A stretch of 64,000 nt of DNA, from assembly GCF_900496995.4 (NCBI RefSeq), contig NC_044009.1, positions 10,262,001 to 10,326,000 on the forward strand. The letters run 5' to 3'. The position numbers were made by a program, and so were the translations under genes. Positions 23,351 to 37,200 of this stretch are shown one piece after another. Under the pieces are notes generated by a model. It saw only the letters and a list, made by a program, of their open reading frames with translations, ran no database searches and was not told where the DNA came from. Position 1 is the stretch's first letter, and each line of letters starts with the position of its first letter. The DNA is from Aquila chrysaetos chrysaetos (lineage: Eukaryota; Chordata; Aves; Accipitriformes; Accipitridae).

Positions 23351-25209
23351 CCTCACCGGACAGACAATGAAAAAAACCTTGTCAGGGCATGCAGGTTTTA
23401 TCCAAGTTTCTCCTACACTGGAGTCCAATGCTATGGAGCCAGGAGACAGCAAAATACGCTGTTAGAAAAAGTAAGAAGCGTGGACACATCACATAAAATG
23501 CTACAAAGCTTTTTATTTTTCTTAATGAGGTATACATTACACGTAAAATGCCACCATCGCTTTACATACCACACAGGCTAAATGAGAACATTTGACTTGG
23601 TGGGAAAAGGCACTGCTTTGAAATGCTGGGCTCCCCGCTTTGTCACCAGAGAGGCTCAGCTGCTGCACAGAGATACAATAAACAGCCAGTAAGAACAGGA
23701 GAGCTGCTGCTACAACTGTCTGAGAAGCCTTCACAGCTTCTGCTGCAGTTGCACGAGAGGAAACCACCTTACTGTGCGGGAGCATCTGTGAAATGTCCAC
23801 TGCACAGTGCAGGAGGGTTATATATATTCCTACTCAAGCCAAGAGGAAAGAGCAAGTGAAGGGTCTGCTCACAGCAAGGTAATCTGGTAAAACTGACTTT
23901 AAGGAAAAATGTCTGCTTTGCTTTTTGAAATCTGTCTCCTCGTCCACTTTTGAAAAAGGTTTCTCCTGCTTAACAGAGCCATGTCGACCTGAAGCACAGA
24001 ACGCAGCAGAGTACTTCCCAGCAGGCAATTCTACATAGCAGGAGACCGCAAGAGCTAGAATTGATACTCATACAAAACCCTTCTCAAATGGGAGCTGCAC
24101 TTTCCCTCTGGCTGGTGGTGTAGCACAGGGGTCTTCCCCTGTACCACCAGCCAGCCACCTCCATCAGAGCACAACCTCACCTACAAGGTTCCCAGCTGCT
24201 AGGCTTACACACATTAAACTCAAGGCCCAGTGACCTTTGCTTAACTGCGATTGTCCTCGGTTTCCTCCCTTACATAAACTGAAAGCAGAAATGCAGAAAA
24301 TTCATATGTTGAATTACTGGGACAATCTATTTAACTGATGTGGAAACTTGAAAGGCCTTTTAGCATGCTCCCTAGCAAAGCATCACCACCACTGAACGGA
24401 GCGACTGGGTGATCCCAAAAGGATGCTGACTTTTGCATCAGTCCAACTGAACAGGCCTTTGGGAGGACGATGGGGGAAAAAAGTTTCCTTTTAAAGGTAA
24501 AACATAAGAAACATAACCTTTCTTTTACCACCCTGTAAGCCCCATCTTTGTGACTCTCTCAGCACAGACCCACTGAGACTGCTATTAGAAGCAGTTGGTG
24601 TTCAGGTAGAAATACAATCTCCTCTTCTTTTATTGAGCACCGATTGCATCAGACCATTTGAATGTTGACAAATTGCTATCTGAAAAGGGAAGGTTTCCCC
24701 AAGGAACAGCAGAGTTTACACACGATCTGCAGCTCACGTAGTGCAGGTTAGAAAACCAAGACATATTTTTTGCAATCAGAGAGGCAAACACTGAACTGAA
24801 CAGAAAATAAAGACAGAAATGCAGTACAGACCACAGCTGTGTTAAATTTATAAAAGTTAAAACTGTTGTTCTTCTTGCTCAGAACTCCAAAGAAAGCCAT
24901 GACTTAATTCACTTGCTACTCAGTTTCAGGACAAAGTTTTGTCTTTCAAGTCTCAATTGCAGTGCCTGGATCCTCTAATCCTAGCTACACTGAGAACTGG
25001 ATCCCAGGCTGACTTCATTTTTCTCACTCCCATCAATGCCTGACTAAGAACATGAATATTGCTTATATTTCAAAACCCAAATGTCAAGTAAACACCAAGA
25101 AGAGGGTAGAGGACTGAGTTGCAGTTTGGTCAAAGGGAAGTATTTCCCCATAGTTTTTCCTTGTTCTTTTGAGCTCACCACTACTGAAGTCCTTGCATTT
25201 CTTTGTATT
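23351..25209 (-). other. POFUT2: POFUT2 3' UTR and downstream DNA
   Basis: This lies downstream of the POFUT2 stop on the minus strand. Minus-strand AATAAA motifs occur at 24628-24633 and 23512-23517, predicting 3' UTRs of about 0.6 or 1.7 kb. I see no other gene. Short open frames on both strands lack support. Confidence 0.5.
24628..24633 (-). terminator. POFUT2: Candidate poly(A) signal for POFUT2
   Basis: TTTATT on the plus strand, so AATAAA on the minus strand, about 580 bases after the POFUT2 stop codon. A second AATAAA lies at 23512-23517. Either may serve as the transcript end. Confidence 0.45.
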
Positions 25210-28200
25210 TTAGTATACAATTTTCCAGTGAGTTGGTTGCTCACAGTTTTTCTCTCTTTCACCACAAAATCGGTTGTAAGTTGTTTTTGGATCAAATCCC
25301 AAGATCTCCCTTTCCTCATGGATCCTGAAGGAAAATGTTGAAACTGAGGTGCCTATAAAATACCTGTGAAAAAAAGTCAGAATGGGTTTGTGAAGGGGGC
25401 CAGTTTTTAAAATGCAAGTAAGTGATTTCAGTCCAATGAACTTTAATGTTCACTGAAATGATACAATAATGAAATTATCATATATATATGTATAATAATG
25501 TAACTATTATATATATCAATTGTATAATATCATGTCATATATGATTTGTAAACAACTATATCTGGGTCAAAAACAATATTCAGTTTTGTAACAGTAAGAT
25601 TTGGCTCCTCAAAGAAAAGGCAAATTCGGTACCTTGCATGCGCGCAGATCCACTGGTCAATCACGGCCAAGCCTCCATCTTTGTAGAGTTCCAGCTCCTC
25701 CCAAGAGGGTTCAAACCTCACCATCTCAGGCAGCAGTTTCTTGAGCAATTCAATCTCTGAAAAAAGGAAAGATGAAAATTTATTTTTATGTTATAAAGAG
25801 CAACTTGCTGCTGGCATAAAATGTAAGTGTTTAAGGAGACCGTGGGCAAACAGTTAAAAAGGAAGAGAAACCAAAATCCACCTACAAATTTTACAACTCG
25901 TTTGCCAAACGTCAGAGTATTGTAGGTGCAGGGGGAGCCAGTGAGGCACAGACATGATGCCAAGGGGGGCAATTCTCAGGGGGTGGGGAAGCCTGCAAGG
26001 GGTAGAACAGATGCTACCACTAGCCTCTGCACTAGCCTCACTGTCTAATCCTCCAGGGTAGGTGTACCAAGAGGCCTTTCTTGACAGCAAACTTCGTTAT
26101 CGCAGATGCCATGGCCTGCAGGGTTATTCTAACATCATGCATTAAAACAGGTCCATAGATACTACCGGGAGGGAGGTGCAGTCCTGGGATAAGGCCTGGG
26201 GGGGAACCCCACCCTTGGGGGTTTCTAAGCGTTGGCCACACACAGCCAGGTCCACCCCAGTCTGGTGTTGGGGGCAGCCAAGGGGAAGGCTGGGTGGGAG
26301 ACTTCAGAGGACCCTTCCCACCGGCATGTCCAAGAGTCTCTGAAATGCTAAGAAAAAAGATGGGATGGAAGAAAGAGGAGAAGGAACAGGCAAAATCAAT
26401 TCCCAATTTCCTATTGTAGAGACCATCAAACCTCCTATGGGAAATACCAAATGAATGGTTGGATACCAACTATTCAAGCTGGAAGGAAATGGCTGCCCAA
26501 TCTTATTCAATTCCGCATTCAGTTATGGAGGCATATGAACTTCCAGTCAACAACAAAGTGGTAAATGCTGCACTCACTGTCAAAAGTTATCAATCCTAAA
26601 CTGACTATAATCTGCCTACCCTCCTCGACAGCATCAGTGGCTACAAAAACTTTTTCAAGTTTATGCATCTCCAAGAGGCTGCGGATTTTCTTTACTGCTC
26701 CTTGCAGGGAAGGCACGTCTTCTCTGTGACCCCAAATGAAGTCTTTCCTTCTGAGATGAACCCCAAGGTATGGACCACCTAGAGCTGTGCCCATCTTAAC
26801 CTAAGAGAGAAAGATCAAGAAACTTTAAGACTTGAGAGCACCACTATTCATTCACATTGAATAGGCCTGAATGCATAATCTCTGGATAAGGCACTCAATT
26901 ACTGTAGCTGCAGAAAGTAATTTTAAGGTATGGATTGGCAGTATTTTTAGACACTTACTGCAATGTGTTTGTTGTGGTTTAACCCCAGCAGGTAACTAAG
27001 CACTGTGCAGCCAATCCTCCCCCACCCAGTGGGATGGGGGAGAGAATCGGGGGAAAAAAAAGTAAAACTCGCGGGTTGAGAGACAAACAGTTTAATAGAA
27101 CAGAAAGGAAGAAACTAATAATGATAGTAATAAGAATAATAAAATGACACTAATAATAAAAAGAATTGGAATACACAAGTGATGCACAATGCAATTGCTC
27201 ACCAGTTGCTGACTGATGCCCAGTTAGTTCCCGAGCAGCCACCCCCCCAGGCCAACTCCCCCCAGTTTATATACTGGGCATGACATCACATGGTATGGAA
27301 TACTCCTTTGGCCACTTTGGGTCAGCTGCCCTGGCTGTGTCCCCTCCCCACTTCTTGTGCTCCTTCAGCTTTCTCGCTGGCTGGCCATGAGAAGCTGAAA
27401 AATCCTTGACTTAGTATGAACACTGCTTAGCAACAACTGAAAACATCAGTGTGTTATCAACATTCTTCTCATACTGGATCCAAGACATAGCACTATACCA
27501 GCTACTAGAAATAAAATTAACTCTATTCCAGCTGAGACCAGGACAGTGTTGATCTTGGGTGGCCTGCATCATACAAGAGAAACTAGAGCGCAAAATCTTT
27601 GTAAGCAAAAATTGCTCTCCTTGACCAAATCCACAACTGGCAGTTTGCAGCTGAACTTTACACCCACAGATGATGCTGAATACAAGAAGAAATACAAGTT
27701 TCCTTTAGTTAAATGAGGGTAACAGAAATCTGGCACCCAGAACCAGTCAGCCACATCTCAACAGACTCTGTTAACTCATGTCACACAGGGAGAAGAGGGT
27801 ACAGTAGGAACATGCACATCCACCTCGATCTGAGCAGGGAGAGCTAGATTCACAAGTATCTTCCAATATTCCCTGTAGTGTACAGCCAGGAGTACACAAA
27901 TAAAAAGAAAAAATTACTACATTTGTTATGGGAAACAGACTGTTATGATTTTACCTTCATCTGTGTCCAGTCCTCCTTGTAATGAGTCCTGTCTGCCTCA
28001 TCTGTGGATTGAAGATATTTGTTTCTAAACTCGTCTCCCACTACACGGAGGTGTTTAGCAAACACCATGCTCCGACGGGTCTGTTGGAATAAGAGCAGAT
28101 GCCGCATCAGAAAAAGGGAGAGCTAAAAATGACTAAATGGAGACAGTTTCACATACACAGAGCTTCCAGGCTGCAGTTACTTCTGATACATCCATGCAGC

Positions 28201-31200
28201 ACTACAAGCAACAATTTCTAACCTTTCATCTGAGCTTTAACTGCTTAATCCTAATCATAACCACATTTATAACCAGCATACTTGTCTGACCCTGCAATAC
28301 ATAGGAGTATGGAGTAGACTGTAGTTCCCAGCAGAACACATAACATACCAAATTAAACACTCGAGCAATATACCTCACCTTTGGAAACAAAAGCTGGGCA
28401 AAGACTTTAGCTTGCAAAACACCCGTAAGAATAAAACCTGCTTAAAAAATCATGCATCTAGCCGCAGACACTCCTACCAAATTCAGTGGAAAAGTGATGA
28501 AAAAGGAATTATTTCCTTCACCTGTGGATAACCTCTTTCAAAGATTTTGTGATGCAGTTACCACTGCACACAGTCACACATAGCCGCCTTATTAACAGGC
28601 ACACACAACAGAACTAAAGACATCCCATGTGACTTACACCGCTTACAAAGGACACTTGGCGATTTGGTCTAATTCCTAATTTTATACAAGTCTGTAGTCT
28701 GTCGTGTGATGGGCGCCAAAGAAGGTGCAACTAAAACACTCCTCTTCAACTTCCAATGGCCTCTCTTTTCTCAGCATGGTGAAGCCCACGGTGGACAGAG
28801 TTTGCTACACAGTGGAGAAGCCAGGCAGAGCATTACTGGTACTCCAAGACAGTCACACCGATCTGCTAGAGCAAGGCAAAGGCACAAGAGGCAGGAACTA
28901 GAATCTGCCAGCCTTTTTTCAGCTTTTCCCAGAGCAGCTATTTCTCCATGTGCCAAACTCGCTGTGGTTGAACTGGTTCCTCCTCCATACCATTCAGTTA
29001 AGACACAGAACAATTTAGTCTTCTGTAAGATCCATCACACTGGTACCTGGAGATCCAAGCCCCTCTAAATATTTAATAGCAGTACAAAGCCTGCTCTTCT
29101 AGCACCTTTAAAGAGATCACCGCTGGCTTTCTAAATCCCATCCCAAATCCTTCAGCAAAACTTTTATATTAAGGGAGGAAGTGCATAGCCTGCTGCAGAA
29201 CGCTCACTCTGCAGTTCCAAGAGAGACATTTTCCCTCCTTTTTGTAGTATGTCAACACAATACCATCCTGTTGAGTCAAGTCATGGGGTACCTTACCCAA
29301 GATGTGATGAACACAGTATGCGCAAGAGGCAGCAAACACGCGTACACAACCCATGGCAGTGCAGTGCATTGGGGAGAAACAATAAACATCTTTGAGTGTT
29401 ATGTTTGTGTCAAACACTTCTAAACCTCATCATGACGGATTGCATGACTGCTATGTCATGTTTGGCACCCACACAGTATGCTGTGCCAAGTTTTTCCCAG
29501 GCACAAAGCACTCCTCTGACAGCAGCTGTTCTGGGTGAACACTTATTTTGCAACAGCATACATAAAGGAGAAAACAGATGAATATGTGAACCGCTACTGA
29601 TGCACTTTCTAAGTGGATGATCTCTGTACCTGGTTATCCTCTTATTTAAAGTGTATGTTTCAAATCTGCACATGCAATATTGCCACCCTTTCCAACTACC
29701 TCCAAGTTTTGCTTCTTCTCCCTTTTTGTATGTAAGAAGGGAGAGTTGCTTCTCAGAGGTGCATGGAAAAAGCCAAGAAGCCACAGGCCCAAGCTGCAGC
29801 AAGGCAACTTTTATTTGGATATCAGGCAACACCTCTTGCCCACAGGAGTGGCACAGCCATTGGACAGGCCCCAGAGAGGTGGTGGATCTCCATCTGTGGG
29901 GACTTTCCACCTTCAGCTGAACACAGCCCCAAATCACCAGATCAAGTTCTGGAGCGCAAACCTCGAGGCAGGGCTGCCGAGACACCTCCCCACCTAAATT
30001 CTTCTGTAAGTCTAAGTTAGGGAAAACAGACAAACAAACAAACAAAATCAGTGTTGGTTATGCTTCCTTTTGTGTACATGAATTAATGGTACAGATCCTC
30101 TAATTCTTTGAGATCGTCCCCCCAAAATGGTGAAACCAAATGCAAAACTGCTGGCTTTTCTAGAGTGGTCCTTAGATAACTTTCTGCTTCCACATAGATG
30201 GTAAAGCACTCATGTGGTCTATGTGGTACACTGATGCTCTTCAAGGGATTCAACAGTTGCTCCTAAACCACTTGGGGAGATCTTTCTTGCTCCATGATCA
30301 TTCAACCATTAAGAATCCCAAAACAATACCTTTCAGCTTGCAGTGGTAGAGAAGTCTAGACAAAAATGGTCACAACAGTGAGAGCAATGTAGCTTAATAT
30401 TAAACTCAAATATTTTTGGACACTGAAGATGTAGGTTGGTTGCAAAGGGAAGCTGGCTTGTTACAATTTAAAAACTTTGAGACAAGAGGGCATCTGTTAG
30501 CAAGATTTATAAAGAACTCCAGATGTTATCCAGAGAGTTATTAAGAAAAAAAGCAACCACCAAAAATCATGCATGTAGTTAAAATTGAAATTAAAAAAAA
30601 GGAAAAGTATTTTCCAGAAAGTTTTAAACAATTTTGAGACAAGTTTAAATCATTGAGACAATGTTTGAAGTGCTAACTGTTAAGAAATGTGTGTTATGGA
30701 TCCATATGGATTTCACATCTGCTTTTACAAGACTACAAGTCAGACTCAGAAATTATACGTGGGTTGCATTTCTCTGTTTGGAAAGTCAATCTCAATGAAA
30801 AATTCATAGTTAGAAAATTACTGTTTGGTCCATTTCTGAAAATATGCCCCATACAAAGTGAATAGCCAGATGTTTATAACTTACAAGACTGAGGTCTATG
30901 TAACTTGTTTCGTAATATCATAAGAGTCACTTTATCTTAGAAATTTTAATTATATCAAGCACTCCATATTGTGTTCCATTTTCCTGTGGCTGAACCTTTA
31001 ACTTTGTCTTAAAACTTTTCCCAAAGGAATTATTTTACCACAGACCCTTGGGTAGGGTCTCCCAAAGTGCTCAGTGTTACCTTGAAACCTGTGGGAATTT
31101 TGCCATCTAAGCCAATGGGAAGACAGTTAGGACAATACTGAGCACTTTCGGGAATTCTTTTGAAAAGTCTCATCTTGAGGCTGACTAGACAAGAAACTGC

Positions 31201-34200
31201 ACTAAGGCAGTTCCCTTCTGATTGCAGATGTGTTGCATAGGGGAAGTCCTTCTAAACACCATGCCCTGCAACACTGAGTCTTTGGGGACAAGACACCAGG
31301 ACAAATTCCTGCATTACATTAATCCGCAGCAGCCTGAAGACCATCTTTGGCATAACACTGCTGAAACATAAGACACAAGTTACTTTCAACAAAAGAAACC
31401 CGAGGCGAAACTGAAGCACATATCGGTTATTGAATTTTTATCAGAACCAAGTAGAAAGTCTAGAGAAGCTAGCTGGAAAATACTCACATTCCAATAATCT
31501 TTCCCTCCGTAGTGGTCATGAAGAAGGTTTTCAGCTCTGTCTAACATCACTGACCTATTAAAAATTGTAAAACTGAGTGCAGTTCCCCTAGGAATAGAGT
31601 TTACATTACGATGTTTCTTTATACAGTAGCCAGGATAAAGCACAGACAATGATCTGTTTGCAAAGGGAGCACAGGGAATGAGGGATAGACTGCCAATCTG
31701 TTCTGTATAAAGCCAACTGTGACCCGTAGCCTGCTGAGGAGAGAAGGGAACTATGCCACTGCGTGTTCCTGCTCTCTTCCTTAATAAATGGTCCTCTTAA
31801 TTCTGACAGTTAAACACAAACAAGCATTAACAATCCCTCACATAGTCCTCACAGTAGTTGCTGCAGGGGAAATAAGATTGCTGAGAATGAGAGTGATCCA
31901 AAGGGGAGAAGCAACCTATGAGGTGATGCTTAGTCTTGGAGCACCTGAGAGCTTCTTGGAAGAAGCATGAGTCATGCTCACAAAAGCAAAACCAGAGAAG
32001 GTGTGGAATAAAGTGTCCTACAGTAAAGCAACAGATCAAAGAACACATAGACACTACAAAAACGTGCGTTAGCGACTGAGCACAAATTTTAAAAATGAAA
32101 CACGAGGCAAGTCTGCATAACATGAAAACAGCCCGTGCTTTTCATAAATACACACAGTTCAGGATTGTGTACTGGAAACATAACTGCACTATCCAAGTTC
32201 TAAGAAGCAGAAGAGATTTTGAGAGTTTTGAGTATCCAAGAGCATATGGGATATAGGCTTAGTTTGTGCTCTGAGAACACTGAATATGAGAGAACACACA
32301 GAGAAATGCTTCTGCTGAAGGGAGTCAAAGCCATTATCTGGATCTTCTTCTACTAAAATGAGAGGAAGCACATAACCAATCAGCTTTAGATTATCACTGC
32401 TGATAATCAGCTGGACACTTGCACATCAGGCTACAAATAATCTGGAAAATAGACTAGACTGTGCTAGTAGAGAAGCAGCACTGCATTTAACAGGAAGCTT
32501 GGAGGTGAATCAAATTAATAAACTAAATGTATCAGGAAGATTCCTGTAAGTGAGCACACCTGAAGAGTAATAATACAGTACTAGGACCTTACAACAGATT
32601 GTCTGGCCAAAAGGGCCATATGAGAGATCTGAGACACCATGGTGCACGAGTCACCATAGCCACTGGAGATGTGAACTAGCCCCAGGAAGGTTGACTAAGC
32701 AACCACAGGCTGAGACACTGTCTTTGACAGTTCTATGAACCAACTGGGCAGGGAGTAGCTCCTGACATCGTCTTGAGCAGCAGCAAGACATGGACCAAAA
32801 TCTTGCAGTGGAAGAGCTACTCTGTGACAGTGGCCATAAATGTACTCATCTTCAACGTCCTGCTGGATCAACAATGGCCAAAGGAAAGCTACTGCAGTTG
32901 CATTCAGTTTCAAAAACGGGACTATGCAAAAATGTAGAAGTAGTGTCTAAGTGAAGAAAAATGAAAGGCTCAAACTCCATGAAGTTAAACAGAAAAAGAC
33001 AATAAAGAAGGTAAAAAATGAAATTTGAGCAACCAGAAATAAAGGCCTTCAATCTAATGACAGATCTTCCTTCCAAAAGAAAGAAAAGGGAAATTAAAGG
33101 CTTAACAAGCACTTAAGAGACAGTAATGTCATAACGGGAACAGCTAATGTAATTTTTTGTAGCTGTGCGCTCAGTGGAGGAGCTGGGAGGATTCACATGC
33201 CAGAACTACTTTTTACAGGGGAACTCAGAGGACGCGCCTCAAACCAAAGCATCCATAGGAAGCGTCCAGCGATGGAACAGCTAGACAAAGTGAATCAACA
33301 AATGGCCAACACCAGGCAGTATTCACTCAACAGCTGTCAAGGAACTTAAGGATGAAACAGCTGCACCACTAATTCTGGTATGCAACTTCTTGCTTAAATC
33401 TGCAACACAGCAAATGTGATGTCAATTTTCTAAAAACACATTTTGGGGAGGTCTGGGATGCAACATAGTGGTAAACCTGTCAGCACTAGACAACTTAATA
33501 GCAACTATTATAAAGAAACAGAATTAATGGATACCTAAAGTAAATTGGAGAAGTATCAACATGGAGCTCTGAACTCTGAACAATCAGTGTAGTCTGAAGA
33601 CATAAGCACACATGCCAATAAGGGAAATCTCATTGACATTGCCTACCAGGATTTCCTGACAGCCTTTGTTAAAGGCTTTTAAGAAAACTTAACAGCAATG
33701 GCACAGGAGGGAATGTCCTTGCATGGATTAAAAAAAGTTTAAAAATCAGGATAAATGTCCAGTTCTCATTGTAGAGGGAGGTCACAAGTGGAAGGGACGT
33801 GCTTTTCACCATATTCTAAACAGCCTACAAAAGGGCGTAAACTTTGGGGTGACACAGCTTGCCAATCATTTTAAATTGCTCACAGCAGCAAAGACAAAGG
33901 CCAATTGCGAAGAATTAGAGAAGTTTGATGACTGGCCAATAAAGTGGGAGATGAAACCTATCGTAAGAGTGCATCTGGTAAAAAAAATACTGGCTTACTC
34001 TGACAACTAAAGGGCTTGATGCTCAGGAATGAGGACAGTTTGATGAAAATGTCAAGGCAACACTCATCAGAGGTCAAAAAAAAAGGAACTTGTATATTAG
34101 GAATTACCAGTAAAAGAAGAGAGCACTAAACAGAGAACGTCATTATACCACTATGTAATCGGTCTGCCTGCACTCAGTGTGCAGGATCCAGCTGAACTGT

Positions 34201-37200
34201 AGCAGTTCAGAGAATGGCAGCGAGGATGACCAAAGGCGTGGAATGGCTTTCATGCACATGCAAAGAACAACTAATGAAGCCAGGACTCTTCACACTGCAG
34301 AGACAACTGAGGGGGAATATGATAGAGAGATGTAAAACCATGCATGGTATGGAAATGAATATGGAAGAGCTGTTTGTTCCCTGTCTCTTCCACTACATGA
34401 ACTAGGGGACATTAGATGAAACTTGCAGGTAGGAGTTACAAAAGGAGGTGGATTTTCATAGGATGCACAGTTAAGGTGCAAAACCTTTAGCTTTTGTTCC
34501 AAGACTTTGTGCATGCTAACAGTGTGCATGGGGGCTCAAAGGGAAGCTTGCACAGATCCATGAACTCACTGAAGGATGTAAAAGATAGGAAGATCACTTT
34601 TGACTCTTTGGTCCCTACAGCCACAAATCTGAACAGTGTGACAGGACTCAGGGGAGGCCTTACACACACTTGCCCAGTTCTTATACTTTTCCCCAGACAT
34701 CTGATTTTAGTCACTCTTGGATTTCACACGCTGAACTAGACCGAGTTGAACACGAACCACTAGTTCTAACATGAACCACTGTAGTTGCCCTTACATTGCT
34801 GCTATGTTGGTACTTCTTTCTACTTGTGTCTGATTAAGAAATGTGATCTTGTGGATAAGGCACCTTGTCTGTGTGTTAGGAATACTTGGGCACCACTCCT
34901 AATTTTTCTCTTGACCTTCCTCATCGCCAGACCTTTGACAGTTGCGATGAAAGAGTTAACTACAGGGCTAAACATGGAGACCTCTATGGCTTATTTAATC
35001 CAGTTTTCTGCTGTCACTGGCAAAGATTACAGTATAACCCCTACAAATAGAACAACATTCCTGTTAAAAAACAGGACTTTGCCTCCTCTTCTCCCAGCGG
35101 GAGGTACTACAGATCCCCACTGCTCTGCTTAGGAGAACCTTCATCTCATTTCCACTTAAATTGTATTAATGTCAAATTTTTGGATTTTTTTTTGCTCTCA
35201 TGGCAAAACTGCACTTCAGCTTACACAGTTTCTGTTTCTCCTATGGATTTATTACCCTGAGGTATTCATAGACAGTGATTATTTCCTCTTCCCGTTCTCC
35301 CCTGTCCCCAGTAGCTTTTGCGTTGCTACAAAGTCTTCAGTTGTTACAGGGTCAGGGCTGACTGGAAATACTTTGCTACTTGGATAATGTAAGCATGCTC
35401 CATCTCTCATATAAGAGCTTTCCTTTCCTCTGATTCTCCTAGTGGCATCTCAGAGCAGAAAGACAAAACACGCTGCTTGCTTTCTCTAAACCTGTGTCAC
35501 ACTATTGAGGATGGACGTGACAGGAGACCAGGCACTGCACCTCGTGATTTCAGATGTGGGCTTGGGAAACACTGATTCCACTCTGTTCGTTCCTTCCTGA
35601 GCCAGCATCAAAGGGTAAAGGAAGGAAAGGTAAACACAGGGTGGCAAGAATATGAAGGAACTCATGGCTATTTCCTTTTAGGTTTTAGCACTGCAGCATT
35701 TAACCTAACTTACAGTGTAAACTCCTTTTGTAATGATTTTATGGATTACAATAACTCAGTGATGAAGTACCACAACAGTGGGACATAGCCTGTAAGCTCC
35801 CCCTGCTCTTCCCACCTGGCAATGGGTTTGTGAGCACACAATACAACAATAAATAGTAATACAAGGCAACTCACTGTGCTGAAGTGTTCTTCAAAAGGAC
35901 GGGAGCCACAATAGAGGCAGATCCTTGGACAGACAAACAGGAGACATTGAGGCCCCGCGTTTCCTCGTAACCCCAGAACCATCCCCTGAAAGGGAACACA
36001 AAGTATTGGATCACAGGCTTGTATTTTAAATTAATGCCATACATAATGAAACAAATAAACAGCACACCCTAGAAAGATGATATATAATGTAAATAAACCA
36101 GGCAGCTCCTTTATACTGTTTTTGTGTGAAACAACAACTTTCTAAAATTAGATCTTCTAGTACCAATATCACATTTTATTATTGATGGGGTTTTAAAACC
36201 AAAGTGAACCCCAAGCATCCCGAGATTCACAGACAACACCACTACAATAACCTCACAAGTCGGTTCTGTTAGACTAGGCAAATGTCTCATTGAAAACAAC
36301 TAAAAAGAAGACTGAAAGGACTGCTAGTTGTTACCTGTAGTACTCATGTTTGTCTTTGGAGTACATAAGCTGATCAATGCACGGCCTTTCATCTATTTTT
36401 TCTTCCCATGTTCCTTCTTTCCATCCTTCTGCGTAGCCTTGTAGGACATAAATCTGTTCAATAAAGGGCCCACCTGACTCTGAGCAGAAGGCAAAGCAAA
36501 GTGTTTGTGAGCATGAAAAACCACATGATAAAGGTATGAACTAGCATTACTTGCAGTTAAAAAAATCTGCTAGAAATGCTAACATTACATTACTCTCTCT
36601 CTTCCCTGTTTTCCCTATAAAAAAGGAAAGGAAGTTCTGTGTGAGGCAGAAAAGCTACAAGGGTCAGGGGATGTGACAATCTGTTACTCCCACCCAGCTA
36701 TGTGTGATTTAATGTGCCAAATAGAACTGAATTGCCATGGAAATGTAAATTCAAAAGCTGGGTAAAACACACCATGAAGCACAGAAGTTGCCAATGCTGT
36801 AGGTAGCTGCTATGGGAAGAGTGCCTCCAAGAAAATGACAAGTGCAAGCCCTTTTTCCCCTAAATTTCAGGGTCTCTAAACACTTTTTCCTGAAAAGTAG
36901 GGGACAACAACCCCTTCAGAGCCCTCTACAGAAGTGTGACATTTGGTGTCCTTGATTTCCTTTGCTGAAGAAGTCTGTGACACTGCTGCAGATTTTGGTA
37001 TTTGGTGATTAGCTCAACATGGCATTAAATCCTAAAGGAACCAACTTCACGGTTTCTGTATTCTCAGGGAAAGCTGTCGTGGTTTAACCCCAGCCAGCAA
37101 CTAAGCACCACGCAGCCACTCACTCACTTCCCCCCACACCCAGTGGGATGGGGGAAAAAATCGGGAAAAGAAGTAAAACTCGTGGGTTGAGATCAGAACG

